DNA from: Trichosphaerium sp. ATCC 40318
Lineage: Eukaryota > Discosea > Flabellinia > Trichosidae
Direction of reading: 5' to 3'
DNA length: 64,000 nt
Assembly (NCBI GenBank): GCA_038496445.1
Contig: JALMLS010000081.1
Span: 62,001-126,000 of the forward strand
The translations under genes and the position numbers were made by a program. This document shows positions 47,955-60,079 of the stretch, in pieces. Position 1 is the first letter of the stretch, and every line of letters starts with the position of its first letter. The notes beneath the pieces were generated by a model. It did not search any database. It was given only the letters and a program-made list of their open reading frames with translations, and had not been told where the DNA came from.

Positions 47955-49132
47955 ATGGCAACACAGTTTTTAGGATTAGTGAGCAACTGCTTCGCCGCTC
48001 AAAGAAAACAAGGAACGCCACTTCCAGAATTAATAAAACAAGCCCAAAGCAAAGGCTTTAATTACATAGAACTCAGACAAACGCATATTGGGGAACCATA
48101 CGAGACTGGCCCGAAATGCGTGCCAAATCCAGAACAAATTGGCAAAGTAACCGCTTTACTATAAACCCATACGCGTATTAACGTCATACACTAGCTTGCT
48201 ACTCAATTCCCAGACGTTGGGTTCAATTTGGCTGTGGCGTTACCAATTCTCAGCGGAGAGTACGTTTACCTTTAAAACAACCATCTTACAAAGCTGAAGG
48301 CTGTCAACGGACGATGAAATATTCCAACAAGGCTGTAAAACAGCTGCAGCACTCGCAAAAGGCGCTTTTAAGCAGCCATTCCTCCGTGTAGGCAAGTGCA
48401 TTGAGTAAAAGGACGTTCGAAGCTAATAAACCGGTTCAGTCGACACCTACACCGTCGCTACTGCCTTTGAAAAAGTGGATGAAGCACGTGTAACTGCTTC
48501 TCTTAAAACTTTATTGGCAGAGCTCAGGAAAGTAGCTGGCAAGGACGCCACCCTCGTCATCGAAAACTGCAAGCAAGACTTTGCCAAACACATGCGTGTA
48601 GCGGTACGCAGAAAACAAAGAAAAAAAAAAGACGTCAAGATTAATGGTCTCTTTAGAATGCTGCATCTGCCAGCTGTGAAGATATCAAGCTGTGTTGGGA
48701 TCCATGTAACTTGAAAACACAATTCAAAGCAGAGGACTCTGAGGCACGCGCTGCACAGATTCAAGACGCAAACACGGTACACACGGCCACAGATAGTATT
48801 TACCAAAAACAGGCATGTTGATTACTCTTGTTAGATTGGCATGATGCACTTGAAGCAATCAGTCAATGGTGACACCATCGATACGATAGCAGATGTGCGA
48901 AAAACTATTGAGGGAGAGAATGCTCACGTGATCTGTAGGGAGATGTAGACTGGACAGCACAGGTAAAACGTGTTAACGACTTAAAGTACAAAGGACCTAT
49001 CCTGTTTGAAGTCAAGAGCACAGACACCCTATGGACCAAGATTGATGAGGTACCTCTTACTAGTCAGCTATCACGAACACTAATTGTCTAAAGGGACTCA
49101 AATATGTCCGTGGTTTGGGTTTGGCAGTTTAG
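47955..49132 (+). CDS. Xylose-isomerase-like TIM-barrel protein
   Basis: Start MATQFLGLVSNCFAAQRKQ. Exons join to LPELIKQAQSKGFNYIELRQ, LATQFPDVGFNLAVALPI, TLVIENCKQDFAKH, IKLCWDPCNLKTQF, IGMMHLKQSVNGD and YKGPILFEVKSTDTLW: the strand order and metal-ligand positions (E, D, H, E) of the sugar-phosphate isomerase/AP endonuclease 2 superfamily. It probably isomerises or epimerises a sugar acid or related compound; a repair role (AP endonuclease) is less likely. About six introns; the junction near 48390-48436 is tentative. Confidence 0.65.
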
Positions 49133-49412
49133 ATGGTAGTGGTTGAAGAGATGATCAAGCAAAACCGGTAGTGTAGATAGACAAATTGAGTTGTAATGCC
49201 AAACTTTTTTTATTTACATATTTTTTTGGTCCAAGTCTTTTTTTTCAAATCATTCTAACACTCACTACTCATTTAAATTTGATGAATGGTAGTATACGTA
49301 TCTTGAGATCACGTCCCTTTCTCGTTGTTATTTGAAAGTATTTGGTTTTTGACGCAAGAACTGCTTCCTAAGTAAACAATGAGCCAACCACCACAATGCA
49401 ACAATATTTAAA

Positions 49413-50837
49413 TTAAGTTTGACTAACCTCACGACTGCTGTACTCTGCTACAAGGATTGACTTTTGTTCATACTGAATAACTGTGCTGTACACTACAGTT
49501 CCATATTTGTCCAGTCCTAAAAGAGAGGGTGTCAAAATACAATCCAAGTTTCTAGTTGATTCGTTCAATAACTTACGTTCATCGATTAAGCTAACTTCTT
49601 TCTTTGGGCAGGTATACGCCACAATCGTACGCTAACCATATACGTCAACTATAAATCAAGAGTGGAGGATTACTACTTACCTTTTTATCTACAGCCTTGA
49701 GTGCAGGATACACCTAGATTGTTTCGCAAGTGAGCACAATGTACGACATAACCGATTCAACGCACATTGATAACGTTGCCTTTAAATTTGCGCTTGTTCA
49801 ATATAGGAATCTACGATAGTGGGATGGTTACTACAATAACTACTAAAACGTCCTGACAACCGTACCTGTTTGTGAGATTTTTCAGTCATAACGGAGAACA
49901 TGACAGTAGTAGGAGGCCAATCTTCATGCCTCTTGGCTTTCCTAGAAATGAGTGAGTTGGAATAACAATCAAATGATTGGTTTTTTTACAATCACTGGAC
50001 ATACTTTAGTTTTTCACCACAGTGCTCCTCTATAAACTTACGGACATTGGCAACGCTCTCCTCAGGAGGGATACCAGTTATAACAAAGTCTCTTATTTGT
50101 CTGATCCAGGCAGGGTGGCTCTCTGTTGGCAAAAACAGTTAGTAACAATACTATTTTCAATGCGCAGTGAGGTTGGAGACAGACATACCTGTGTATGGCT
50201 CAAGATATAGTTTATCAGGTGCTCTAGCCTTATCAGCAGTATCGATGTTCTCACCGCGCATCAGCCGCAAGATATCTGAACGTATAGCGTCTTCCTCGCC
50301 GTCATCCATGGCTGGTAATGATTCCGCCAAAACCACAGAATCACCACTGTCACTCGACCCATCATCATCCTCACCGCTGTCACTTTCATCTTCGTCTGAT
50401 GCAGCGCTGGCATCGTCATCATCATGATGAGTCTTCTTTTCATCCTTGTCACGTGCTGCAGCGACAGCACGTGACTGACCTGCACTTGCTGATTCATCCT
50501 CGCTTAGAGATATCTCCTTGAATATTTCATCTTCTGGTTCCTCTTGGCTTCTTTTTTTCTGGTTTTTAGGTTGTTTAGCTCCTTTTTTCCCTTTTTTTGC
50601 TGATTGAGCTGCGTTGGCGCGTTTGGTACCGCCAGCTTGCTTTTTAGGCCTTTTTCTGGGTTGTGTAGATTTTTCTTCCTTTCTTTTTCTTTTAATCCTC
50701 ACAGGCGCCTTCTTTTCCTTTATGGCTTGCTGTTTCTTGTTCAATTTGTACATAGCCTGGGCTGAAAACCTATTCTGAGTTTTAGTGCGTTGAATGACAT
50801 CAATAATGTACCCAGTTTCAAACAGTGAATTAAACAT
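49413..50837 (-). CDS. Hypothetical nuclear-type protein with basic and acidic low-complexity regions
   Basis: Start MFNSLFETGYIIDVIQRTK at 50837. Residues 45-95 are very basic (RIKRKRKEEKSTQPRKRPKK); residues 105-175 alternate acidic and Ser (DEDESDSGEDDDGSSDSGD). After a first long exon, smaller exons add HPAWIRQIRDFVITGIPP, DWPPTTVMFSVMTEKSHKQ, VYPALKAVDKK, RTIVAYTCPKKEVSLIDE and VVYSTVIQYEQKSILVAEY. No named domain recognised. Basic/acidic makeup suggests chromatin or nucleolar function. Confidence 0.55.
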
Positions 50838-50928
50838 TGCAACGCTAACAAGTACAGTACAAGCAATGGTATTTGGGGGCCAAAATCGCTGAAATGTAGC
50901 TCAACTCAACAGAAATACACCACGCATA

Positions 50929-52297
50929 ATGATAATGTGGCTTTTGTATGGCGCCTGTGCAGTAGCTTCGGCGTATGTAGCCCTAGTTTACTTGATTTCT
51001 TCCAAAATCCCAAGTTTTAACACTCAAGGAGCACACGTAGTTATAACAGGTGGTTCTTCGGGCATTGGTACAACAATAACGCCCGTGTTTCGTTAATTTG
51101 ACACAACAGGTCTTTGTACAGCAATGGATTGCGCCAAGGCTGGCGCCAACGTTACAATCATCGCAAGAAATCAAAGCAAGCTGGTGTCAGCCGTCGAAAA
51201 AATCAAAAAAGTCTCAAAGGTGCCAAATTACCTCAGCATCAAGTCGATAAGCCTCACAACTGTAACTTTAGAGTGGCTATGTCGCAGCCATCTCGAGTGA
51301 CACGAGCGATTGGACATCCATCAACAACGCCATGCAACAGGCTACCACCGACTCTCCCAACAAGAGAATTGACGCTGTCATCATATCGGCTGGTGTGACA
51401 TATCCCAAGATGCTGGCAGATGTACGATTTAGTGTATTTATGTTATCAAGCTAAACACTGATTCCATAGACACCTCATCAAGAGATATCCAAGCTCGTCA
51501 ATATCAACTTTACAGGAGCTGTGTTCGCTGCAAAAGCGGCTGTACCACATATGAAGCACAAAGAGCATTCAAGGTACCGAACAAAATGTTACAAGTATAC
51601 TAGTATTGCACTTGTCGGTAAATGACACCCGTTTTAGGTTAGTCTTTGTATCTAGCATGGCTATGGTTGTCGGTTCACCAGGATACGCGGTATATACTGG
51701 AACCAAGGTCGCACTACGCGGATTTGCAGAGAGCATCATGATCGAGCTGTCTCCTTACAACATTGCTTCACAAATTGTATGCAACGATTGCAAGTAATGT
51801 TGTAGCATACGTCCTAACAGAGCCGTATTAGATCATTCCTCCAGATGTAGATACGCCAATGTACGAGGCTGAACAAAAGATAAAGTGTGAGGAGTGTAAG
51901 CTCATGTCTGAAGGCTATGGCATTGTACAACCTGAACTGGTACGCAGTACCAAAAAAACCAAAGGTGCACTCAATTTACTCATGTTGGTCTTCAGGTGTC
52001 CGCAAGAATCATGGCAGGTCTCAAAAGTTGGCGATTTTTCGTTCCTATTGGGTCTGACGCCAACCTCGCCACCTATGGCATAGCTGGCCTCTCTCCTGGC
52101 TCATTCACGTACGTTTACACAATTGTTATACTAGCGCCTTCGCGATTAACAGTTTGTCTTGTAGCGAAGTACTGCTGCAGCCAATATTTATGCCAATTGT
52201 CCGACTAGTTGCACTCTCATTTGACATGCCTAAAATGTACAAAGTGGTGATGACGGTGTTCAACAAAAACAACAGTAACAAAAATAAAAACGACTGA
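50929..52297 (+). CDS. KDSR: 3-ketodihydrosphingosine reductase (SDR family)
   Basis: NADPH-dependent reduction in sphingolipid synthesis at the ER. Start MIMWLLYGACAVASAYVALV is a membrane anchor. The Rossmann glycine motif is VVITGGSSGIG, followed by AGANVTIIARNQSKL, DAVIISAGVTYPKML, NINFTGAVFAAKAAVPHM, catalytic Ser in LVFVSSMAMVVG and YxxxK in YAVYTGTKVALRGF, then PPDVDTPMYEAEQ and a C-terminal membrane segment. The order and the PPDVDTP block fit KDSR/FVT1 better than other SDRs. An intron at about 51220-51270 (GTGCCA ... TTTAG) restores the frame. Confidence 0.85.
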
Positions 52298-52306
52298 ACA
52301 AACAAA

Positions 52307-52918
52307 ATGTCCTACCATCTTCAACAGGTCAATTCCTTTTGTTATTCTTTACCACTTTGCCTTCCCCAACGTGATCACTAGCTACTAGAAGCATTACCCC
52401 TATACATGGCGTTGGCTATGAAGACAGTGTGATTCCTTAACCAAAGTGTCAACTTAAAACAATAATCACGTGATAACACAAATGGTACATCCCTTATATT
52501 ATAATTTTCTGTATTTACGCTATGTGCTTTAGGCTCAAACACCAATCACCGCGCAAGAACTTACAGGTACAAACCATAGTTTTATAAGTTTTTTGTTTCT
52601 AATTTAGGTTCGATTAGACGCTTTCTACAACTTCGACAGAGAAAGGGTACGTGGCATATGGTTATATAACTAATCTCGCGTTATTAAATGTAATAGACCG
52701 GCTCGCTTTCAATTGAAGATTTACGCGTCGTTGTAATGACCAATGGAGCCAAGATGACACGTGAAGAGGTAGAATAAATAATATTAAAAACGCCAAGTAT
52801 CAAAAAAATAACAATTACCTATTAGGCTGACGAGTTTATCGATGCCGTAGACTTCAATAAGAATGGACAAGTAGACTACCAAGCGGTTGGGGATTGGCTC
52901 ACAAGCATTAAAGACTAA
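52307..52918 (+). CDS. EF-hand (calmodulin/light-chain-like) protein
   Basis: C-terminal exons read AFYNFDRERTGSLSIEDLR, a degenerate EF-hand, and ADEFIDAVDFNKNGQVDYQ, a canonical loop (D-F-N-K-N-G-Q-V-D). The order fits one half of calmodulin or a myosin light chain. First exons are unclear: ATG 52307 gives MSYHLQQ, but phase to the next exon needs checking. Start uncertain, end clear. Confidence 0.6.
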
Positions 52919-53085
52919 AAGCCATACAACATTTTGCCTGCAGCTAGCAACACAGCAGTTTTTGTAGCAATAAAAGAACCCAATCTAAAAACCATTGTGT
53001 TTTTTTACCGGTTTATTGAATTGGATCAATTCTCGTCAATTTGCATAATATACATCGATAACAACACACTACCGTTTCGCTTTAC

Positions 53086-53631
53086 ATGGGCAATTCCAAG
53101 CCAACTGGATACACCATAACAGTTCGTACAGGTACGTGCGCACAAGATATTCGTAGTAGTAGCTCGTGCGATCAAACGACACTTTCTTTTCTCGTGTGAA
53201 AATTATACCAACCACTTCACGTCAGGCACCTGGCAGACCACTTGTTGTAGTAAAAAGTTTGTTGGCGTTGTAAATACCTACGATGTCCCCAAAAATGGGA
53301 CTGTTAGAGATTTTCTGGTACAATTGGATGTAACAGAGGACTACATGCGGCGACAGCCTCTACCAGACGGTTTTAATCCAGATTGGACAAACGCTGATTT
53401 TCAAACTGTAACGCAAGCTGGTATGCAGAAGAAAATGCTGTTTACATTCCTCCATCACAGGTAATAATCCGTTTTAGTTTTTTTTTTTTCAAATTTTAGT
53501 TTTTCTGTTAGATAGAAACTTAATGCTCAAAGTAACTTTGAGGGGTGATACAGCGGTTTAGTTACCACCAGACGTATACATGATATTACAGACGATTTTT
53601 GTACCGGCCTTTCAAGAATTTTGTACAATAG
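53086..53631 (+). CDS. Putative N-myristoylated small protein
   Basis: Start MGNSKPTGYTITVRTG fits an N-myristoylation signal (Gly2, Ser/Lys). The main exon adds CCSKKFVGVVNTYDVPKNGT, VRDFLVQLDVTEDYMRRQ and LPDGFNPDWTNADF. A short last exon probably ends RFLYRPFKNFVQ. No family recognised. Likely membrane associated by acyl modification. Confidence 0.45.
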
Positions 53632-54056
53632 CAAGACGTGCTGCCTATGGTGGATCCCTCAAACGTTTACATAGAAGACACGCTAAAGCCTTGAAACAAT
53701 ATTTAACAAAAAAGTTAGAAAAAATAACTAAAAACCTGTTATTTTACTCTTTGTGTATGTTACACCGCTAGTACGAATAATACCACGCAAGCTAGGTCAG
53801 TACATTTCCTTATTAGCGATCAGTTAAAACTATTATTAACCAACTCACCAAAATACCGCAATTTCGAGTCAGCACGTGCGAATCGCAATTTCTGAATATA
53901 AGCACATGTGCATCGGCGCGATCAAGATTCTATTAAGAAAAAAAAGCACAAATGTGACTCGGATTTGAGTGTCTTGACGTTGTTTTTGTATTTAATTTAG
54001 AAGACTGTCGTCAGGCACTACGTAGTTGTACAAAAAAAAAATAGGCTTGGTAGAGT
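53632..54056. other. Intergenic region between convergent genes
   Basis: No gene recognised. The plus-strand frame at 53580-53771 is a shadow of the last exon of the preceding gene plus downstream sequence. One CACGTG lies near 53872. Confidence 0.4.
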
Positions 54057-57000
54057 TCAAACTGGTTTCGTGCCACTCTGTTCCAAGACGTGTTTTACGG
54101 CTTGCAAGACGCTCAATTTGGGTGTTAAAGCCAAGGCGTTTTTGGCAAGATCCTCAATGTGTAGATTCGTCAAGTGAGCCACGTATCCGTACATCTCACG
54201 ACTGAGTTTGAGCTTGTTCGACATGGCTAATGTGTATCCACACCACTTTTTCATCCACTTTTGAAACTTGGATATCCTTCGAGCAATGGACGACCCTGCG
54301 CACTTGGAAAAATACAGATAGGCGTCATGGGACATTGTCCTGCACTTGGATTCCCTAATTCTCAGATCAGGTGCGTAAACAGGGCGTGTAGACAGGTACC
54401 TGTGTTGTAATCTTTGGAATCTTTCTTGATGTATGCTTTTGATGGTTAAATTGATAACCCTGTTAAAATGTCACACCAGAGTAGTTAATTGCTTCTATGC
54501 ATAAAAGGTTTCTTACCCTTGAGATGGTTGAGGATGCCAAGTACTCGCTTTTTCATAGAAGATTTCACCTGTGCCGTTATCTGTCTCTATGGCAACAAGT
54601 CAGTTTTTACAGCAGTTACAATAAAACTAACCTATTGTGTCCGTGTTTAGAGAGTCAACCAAATCGTCGTCTTCCTCATCTTCGTCTACTGGCAAAACGT
54701 GGCAGTAAGCGTATGCAAAGCAACAATGAAGCCAGAAACGTACAGTCTGTTGTAGTGGTAGCCGCTTCTACAGATTTTGACGCCAGTTTTTTATCCTTTT
54801 TGAGCCGTTTGTGATGTTTTGTAAAGGCCACTATGTACTCCAGCTGTAGAGTTGACTGTGTTAGTGAGGAGCACAAGCATAGGTTGGGTACCTGTCTGAT
54901 CCGGCGCTCATTTGGCCATAGCGCCTCTGCTACAATATCCAACGTCATCTTAACTCCTGTGTACTGCCGAGGAGCCTTGGTATGAGTTTTGCGCTTCGGA
55001 GGAGGAGGAGCAGTGTTGGCACCAAGCAACGAAGAAATTTCCATGGGATCTTCCTTGGGTATTGGTTGTGTTGTTGGTGCTGATTTAACAGGCGACATGA
55101 CAGGTTTAGGAGGAGACTTTGGGACAACCACTGGAGATATAGACGTTGGCGTTGCTGTTGTGGAAGTAGAGGGATGTGCGGGCGTGATGGCTGTTGTAGT
55201 TGCTGGTGTTGTCGGCGGAGCATGTGTTGTTGGTGTAAATGTGGGTACACCCGAAAGAGAGGCTGTAGGCGCAGCAGGTGTCGTGCCAGTTAACACGTCT
55301 CTTGGAGCACCTATTACATTATCTATTTGCATAGGTGCAGGTGGAGGTACTGGAACATTTGTCGGTCCAAGCCCTTTTACGCTGGATTGAGGAGGAACTG
55401 TAGGAGGATTAGGGACTATCATTGGAGATATAGACATTGGCGTTGGGGTCGTTACAGGTGCTGGCGTAAATGCTGGTGGTGGTGTAGTAACAGGTGATGT
55501 TTTAATCACTTTTTGGGGCGCTGGCATTGCTGGTGGAGCTTGACCTGACATAAACGCGGGTGTGCTCGACAGTCCTGTTGTTGAGGTATATGTTGGGGCG
55601 GCTGTTGGTCCATCTGTCAGTATATCTCCTACACTGTCTATTTGCATGGGTGTAGGGGCAGTTGGTGTGGGTGTGGCCATAGTTGGTATTGGTGTATGCG
55701 TTTGTTTGGGTGCAACATCATCAATGGCTTTGGTTGTTAATGCTATTTCCGGTGGTGCATCCGTGGACGTGTAAGCTGGTGTGATTGAAAGTGCAACCGT
55801 TGATGCATGCGATGTTTGTGATACACCATTACCGACTATATTTGGCAAAGGCTTAGCAGACTTTAAAGGAGGTAGAGAAGTTCTTAAAGGAGGCAGAGAA
55901 GTTGCTTTCTTCACATTCGCATTAGCTGTTGTTGCTTGTGCTAATGATTGCGATGCTTGTGCCGCTCGCTGGTTCAAAAACATGAGGAGTGAAGGTGGTG
56001 AAGTTTGCTTTTTGCCATTCCCTTCCACTTTTGTGAACACACTGTCATTGGTCGCCGACTTGATTGGTTGAATACTGACGTTGGATTGCACAGTGCTATT
56101 GCTTCCACTGGTAGCATCTGTAATCGCTGATTGAGACGTAGAGATATCTCCTCCTGTAGCAGTAAAACGAGATAAACCAGGGTTCACAGATGGTATATGA
56201 GATGGATGAGACAGTTGCGAAGGTGAAAGCATGCTAGAAACGCTGACATTTGTGGGCATATTTAAAGGCACGTTCTGTGTGCTACTGGGGCTCTCTGTGT
56301 TGACTTGAGCGGCATTTGAGGGGGTTTGCAAGCCCACGCCGCCATTGATTGTAGAGGTATAGCCTGATATCGGATTGGGTGGTGAAACAGCCGGAGGAAC
56401 GCCCAGAACGTTTTGCGTATGTGTGGCTGTGGCTGTAGGCGTGATCGCTCCACCCACTGGTTTCTGCTGTCGCTGTTGCTGATGCTGTGGCGGCTGTATT
56501 CGCTTTGCCTAATCGCCATGTCAATCTCTTGCTTCAAAAAGGAGCGCTTGGTTATCGTACCACTTTCTGTTGACAGTCTGGGCAAAACCACTGCCCTGTC
56601 GGTATATCAGCTAGAGGTGGGGTCAAGCAGTATATGTGGCACCCCTTATCGCAGTTATCACATAGTAGCATCTTAGGGTCATCGTCTCCCTTCTTGCAAA
56701 TATCGCAGACCTAGATAGGGAATCACTTGAGATATTTATATTTATACGTCAGCAATAGCTGCTTTTGTCTGTATCATGTCTGTCTTACTTGAGAATAAAG
56801 GTTAACCATGCGAAGGTAGTTGTCAACAACAACTCTTGGTAGCCGTATAGCAAGTGGGAGATCCGCTCTCTTGACCCTATTCCATCTGGAATACCTAACC
56901 GGTAAAGCTGATTCTGGGGCGGAAACCGGTTGTGTAGTGATTACTTTCGTAGCAGTTTTAGTAGTATTGGTGGATGGGGTAGGTGGGGCAACTCTCTTGG

Positions 57001-57895
57001 CCTTGGACTTCGGAGAAAGAATAAACTTTCGGAATTTGAAAGGTGTGCCATGTAACACTTCATACGCTTTCGCTAATAGCGCTCTGACATAGTTTCTAGC
57101 TTCCTAAAAGGAATTACTATAAGAAAATCATTCAAACTATGCGACTGCGTCACCTCCTCCAGTAATGTGGCACACTCAGTAGGTGTTAGAGCAGGGTGTC
57201 CAGTGGCATGAAGTATCATAGACATCTCTTTGTCATAATTCAAAATTTCAGTTTTTCTTGCTTGGCTCAGCGTTTTTTCTTTCGTCTTTCGATAGTCTGG
57301 GCGCATAACACGCTGAATACTCAGCTGATACCAATCTTCAACTGAAAGCTCGTTCTAGTCTGCATAAGGGTACCGCGTGGTAGATATACGTGATGTCCAG
57401 AGGTCCACAAAAAGGAAATTTGAAGAGTCTTGTTATTAGCGCGCACTTTAAGATCCTTTAATTCGCGACCCTCGTACTTATCCATCAATGCATCGTTCCT
57501 CTCAAACATAGCATTCAGCCTAAAATGTGGGTGTGCGGCTGTAAAAGGAATGTTAATTATTCTGCACACAACCAAAATTGCTTGGAGATGACACCTACCC
57601 TTGTTGGTGCGTTGTTTCTTCGCCGGCGGTCCATTTAATTGTTCTTGCGGCGCCTACAAAATGGCAGCGAAGTATGCGTTAAAAAAGAGATGCTAAAACT
57701 GCCAAAACACTCTTGGTAGGCATTGTGTATCGATTTGATAGCGTAAAAGGCTGTAGAATCAGATAATTTAAAATTCTCACAGTCGCTTTTAACTAGAGCA
57801 TCGCGTACCTTGCGTTTGGCGCTATCGCCGTATGGTTCTTCACCCTTGTGTTGGGGTTACGTTTTCACATCCAATACTTTGGAACGTACCTCCAT
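54057..57895 (-). CDS. PHD-finger regulator with Pro/Thr-rich linker
   Basis: Probable start ATG 57895, a six-base first exon (ME), then [12 protein letters not shown] and a nuclear signal ([11 protein letters not shown]). A middle region ([34 protein letters not shown]) precedes a PHD zinc finger, [33 protein letters not shown] and GQWFCPDC, with the full C4HC3 set (near 56710-56574). A long Pro/Thr/Ser-rich, Gln-rich stretch covers about 56510-54960. The C-terminus has [20 protein letters not shown] and [14 protein letters not shown], weakly like SPT3/TAF-type and histone-fold helices. PHD fingers read histone H3 tails. About twelve introns. Confidence 0.7.
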
Positions 57896-58051
57896 TTAAT
57901 GTAGAGCTGATCAATACCGTTGACGCATTACCTGCTTCACTGTGACGTGTACGCGGCCTTCACAGCAACTAAAGGTCAACGCGAACTGAACGCGAGGAGA
58001 CTTAGATTTCCGACTTAGCCATTACTTCGATTGCACGTACCAACGATAAAC

Positions 58052-59078
58052 ATGGCTGGATCTGAATACGACTACTTGTTTAAAAGTAAAAATACGTTTG
58101 TAGCTCAAATATTGTCCTCACTCCTTGCGTAGTAGTGCTCATTGGCGATAGCGCAGTTGGAAAGTCCAATCTTTTGTCCCGTACATAATTTTGCTGTATT
58201 TTATTCTTTTTTTACAACGAATCAATCCAACCTCTTATAGGCTTTACAAAGAACGAATTCAATTTGGAGACTAGATCCACCATAGGCGTCGAGTTCGCCA
58301 ACCGCACAATCGAAGTTGAAAACAAAAGGATAAAAGCACAAATATGGGATACAGCAGGTCAAGGTACGCGAACCTAACGCTTATTCTCCTTTGGACCAGT
58401 TCTAAACCTATATAATCACAGAGAGATACAGAGCAATTACAAACGCGTACGCTTCACTACCACCAGCCTGCTTTGCACCTAGAAAAATAATGCCAATTCT
58501 GGAACCTTGGGTTTTTTTGACATGATTGCTTTATAGATATTATCGCGGCGCTCTTGGTGCTCTCTTGGTATTTGACATTACCAACCGCGACACGTTCAAC
58601 CACTGCCAAGACTGGCTAAAAGAACTGCGTGCAAATTGCCCCAACGATATGAACATCGTACTGGTAGCAAACAAGGTGCGTCACATTGTTGTGGTTGGTG
58701 TTGCAACCAGTATAATTTACCAACTGACGAATAACCACTACTCGCAGAAAGACTTGGGTCATTTACGCGAATGCACGGAGAAAGAGGCACTGGATTTCGC
58801 CAAAGAGAACGGTCTAAATTGCATCGAGACCTCAGCACTGGAATCTACTAATGTAGAGAATGCGTTTAAGCAATTACTGACAGGCACGACGCATTCACCT
58901 TGTAGTAATTGTACAACTAAACCATGCGTGTTTTCGTATAGATATTTATCACAGACACAGCACAGTCAAAAGTCAAATGAAACCTGCAGAAGAGCCCGAC
59001 TTGGCGTCATTCCCACTTGGCGAGAAGGATCCGAAAGAAGTCAAGCCAGCCGATGATGACTCTGTTTGCGCTTGTTAA
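58052..59078 (+). CDS. Rab11-family small GTPase
   Basis: Membrane-traffic GTPase. Exons spliced in phase give [14 protein letters not shown] (P-loop), STIGVEF (switch I), WDTAGQERYRAIT (switch II), [17 protein letters not shown] after joining across an intron, and [14 protein letters not shown], which is closest to Rab11. The C-terminus ends SVCAC, a CxC prenylation motif recognised by Rab geranylgeranyl transferase. The intron at 58884-58941 uses a GC donor. Residues needed for GTP hydrolysis are intact, unlike the GTPase at 35629-37894. Confidence 0.95.
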
Positions 59079-59209
59079 TTGACTATATGTACATAATAAG
59101 ATATTGATACAACCATAATTCTGCGTTTAGCACGTACCACGTTAAAAACTCGTGTAAAAAAAAACCAACCTTGAGTAGGAGCAGTTACATTTCTTCCTGC
59201 TCGCGAGTT

Positions 59210-59464
59210 CTACAGTCGTATCCCTGGTACAATTCGATAGCTGTCGTTGTAGTAAAGCCTAGAACAAGCGGTATAACGCTCTCTGAATTTTGCGTTAGTT
59301 AACTCAATTTTTAGTACAACAGGCGCACTTGTATAGTACGCTATAGGTGCAGTTAATGCAACGCCTCCAATTGTCCACCAATACGAGATTCTACTTATAC
59401 AATCGTTAATTCGAGCAGTTTGCTGCCTACGTTTGGCTGCTTCGTCTTGCGCTATGTCCGCCAT
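59210..59464 (-). CDS. Small membrane protein, probably mitochondrial or ER
   Basis: ATG-started frame of 84 codons: MADIAQDEAAKRRQQTARI, then a hydrophobic segment (YWWTIGGVALTAPIAYYT) and a polar end (LYYNDSYRIVPGIRL). One predicted membrane helix. Convergent with Rab11. No family recognised. Confidence 0.45.
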   Translation of the reverse strand: MADIAQDEAAKRRQQTARINDCISRISYWWTIGGVALTAPIAYYTSAPVVLKIELTNAKFRERYTACSRLYYNDSYRIVPGIRL

Positions 59465-59478
59465 TTCTGGTGTAAACT

Positions 59479-60079
59479 AAGTCAAAATCTTTTCAAATGT
59501 CGCCTTCTCCTCTCCTGATACTCACTAATGCCTGTACTAAACGGACACGCAATCACTGTTCTCTATAGCGTTGAAGTGGGCAATGTATCACTTTTTGGGG
59601 TGTGTGCAACCAACATACGCGTACAGTAACTACAAATTACATTATTACGCTATTTTATTGCTTGTTCGTATACAAGAGGGTTGTACGCGTGTAGTTTGCT
59701 TTGTGCGCCTATAACATAGTACAGCAAATGCCCTAGGTATATTGATATCGTTTTTATGTCCCTACAATCAAAAAAAATTATTACTAAAAACCTGTTTTGA
59801 GAACGCCTCAAGAACGCAGTTTAGTGGCCCAAGGAGTACTTTCGCAAAGAACTGACCCGCCCACAATAAATTTTTTGTTTGTTTTGCTCAATTTAAAAGT
59901 CGCATCCCGCCTATGTTTCTCGAAGCGGTGAAGAAATTCATTCCTTAGCTATATGCTTACATGGAATAGTAATAGCATGCTGCCTGCTTAAGGTATCTGC
60001 ATATGATTACAAAGTGTTCCGAGCTTCTATTTTGTTTTTTTTTTGCTTTACAACGCTTGACCATAAATTGTAAGCCAGC
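59479..60079. other. Intergenic region
   Basis: No gene recognised. The last 60 bases before the ATG of the saposin precursor hold a poly-T run, possibly its promoter region. Confidence 0.4.

Noticed and set aside
47955-49132. Functional link between the TIM-barrel gene (AP endonuclease 2 superfamily) and the nuclease-ligase gene next to it
   Set aside because: The sequence fits sugar isomerases better, and eukaryotic neighbours rarely form operons, so proximity is not evidence.
50318-50521. His-rich plus-strand frame
   Set aside because: Opposite strand of the Asp/Ser-rich region of the minus-strand protein.
54989-56071. Plus-strand Gly/Val-rich frames opposite the PHD gene
   Set aside because: They are the shadow of the Pro/Thr-rich coding strand; GGN and GTN codons arise from the complement of CC and AC runs.
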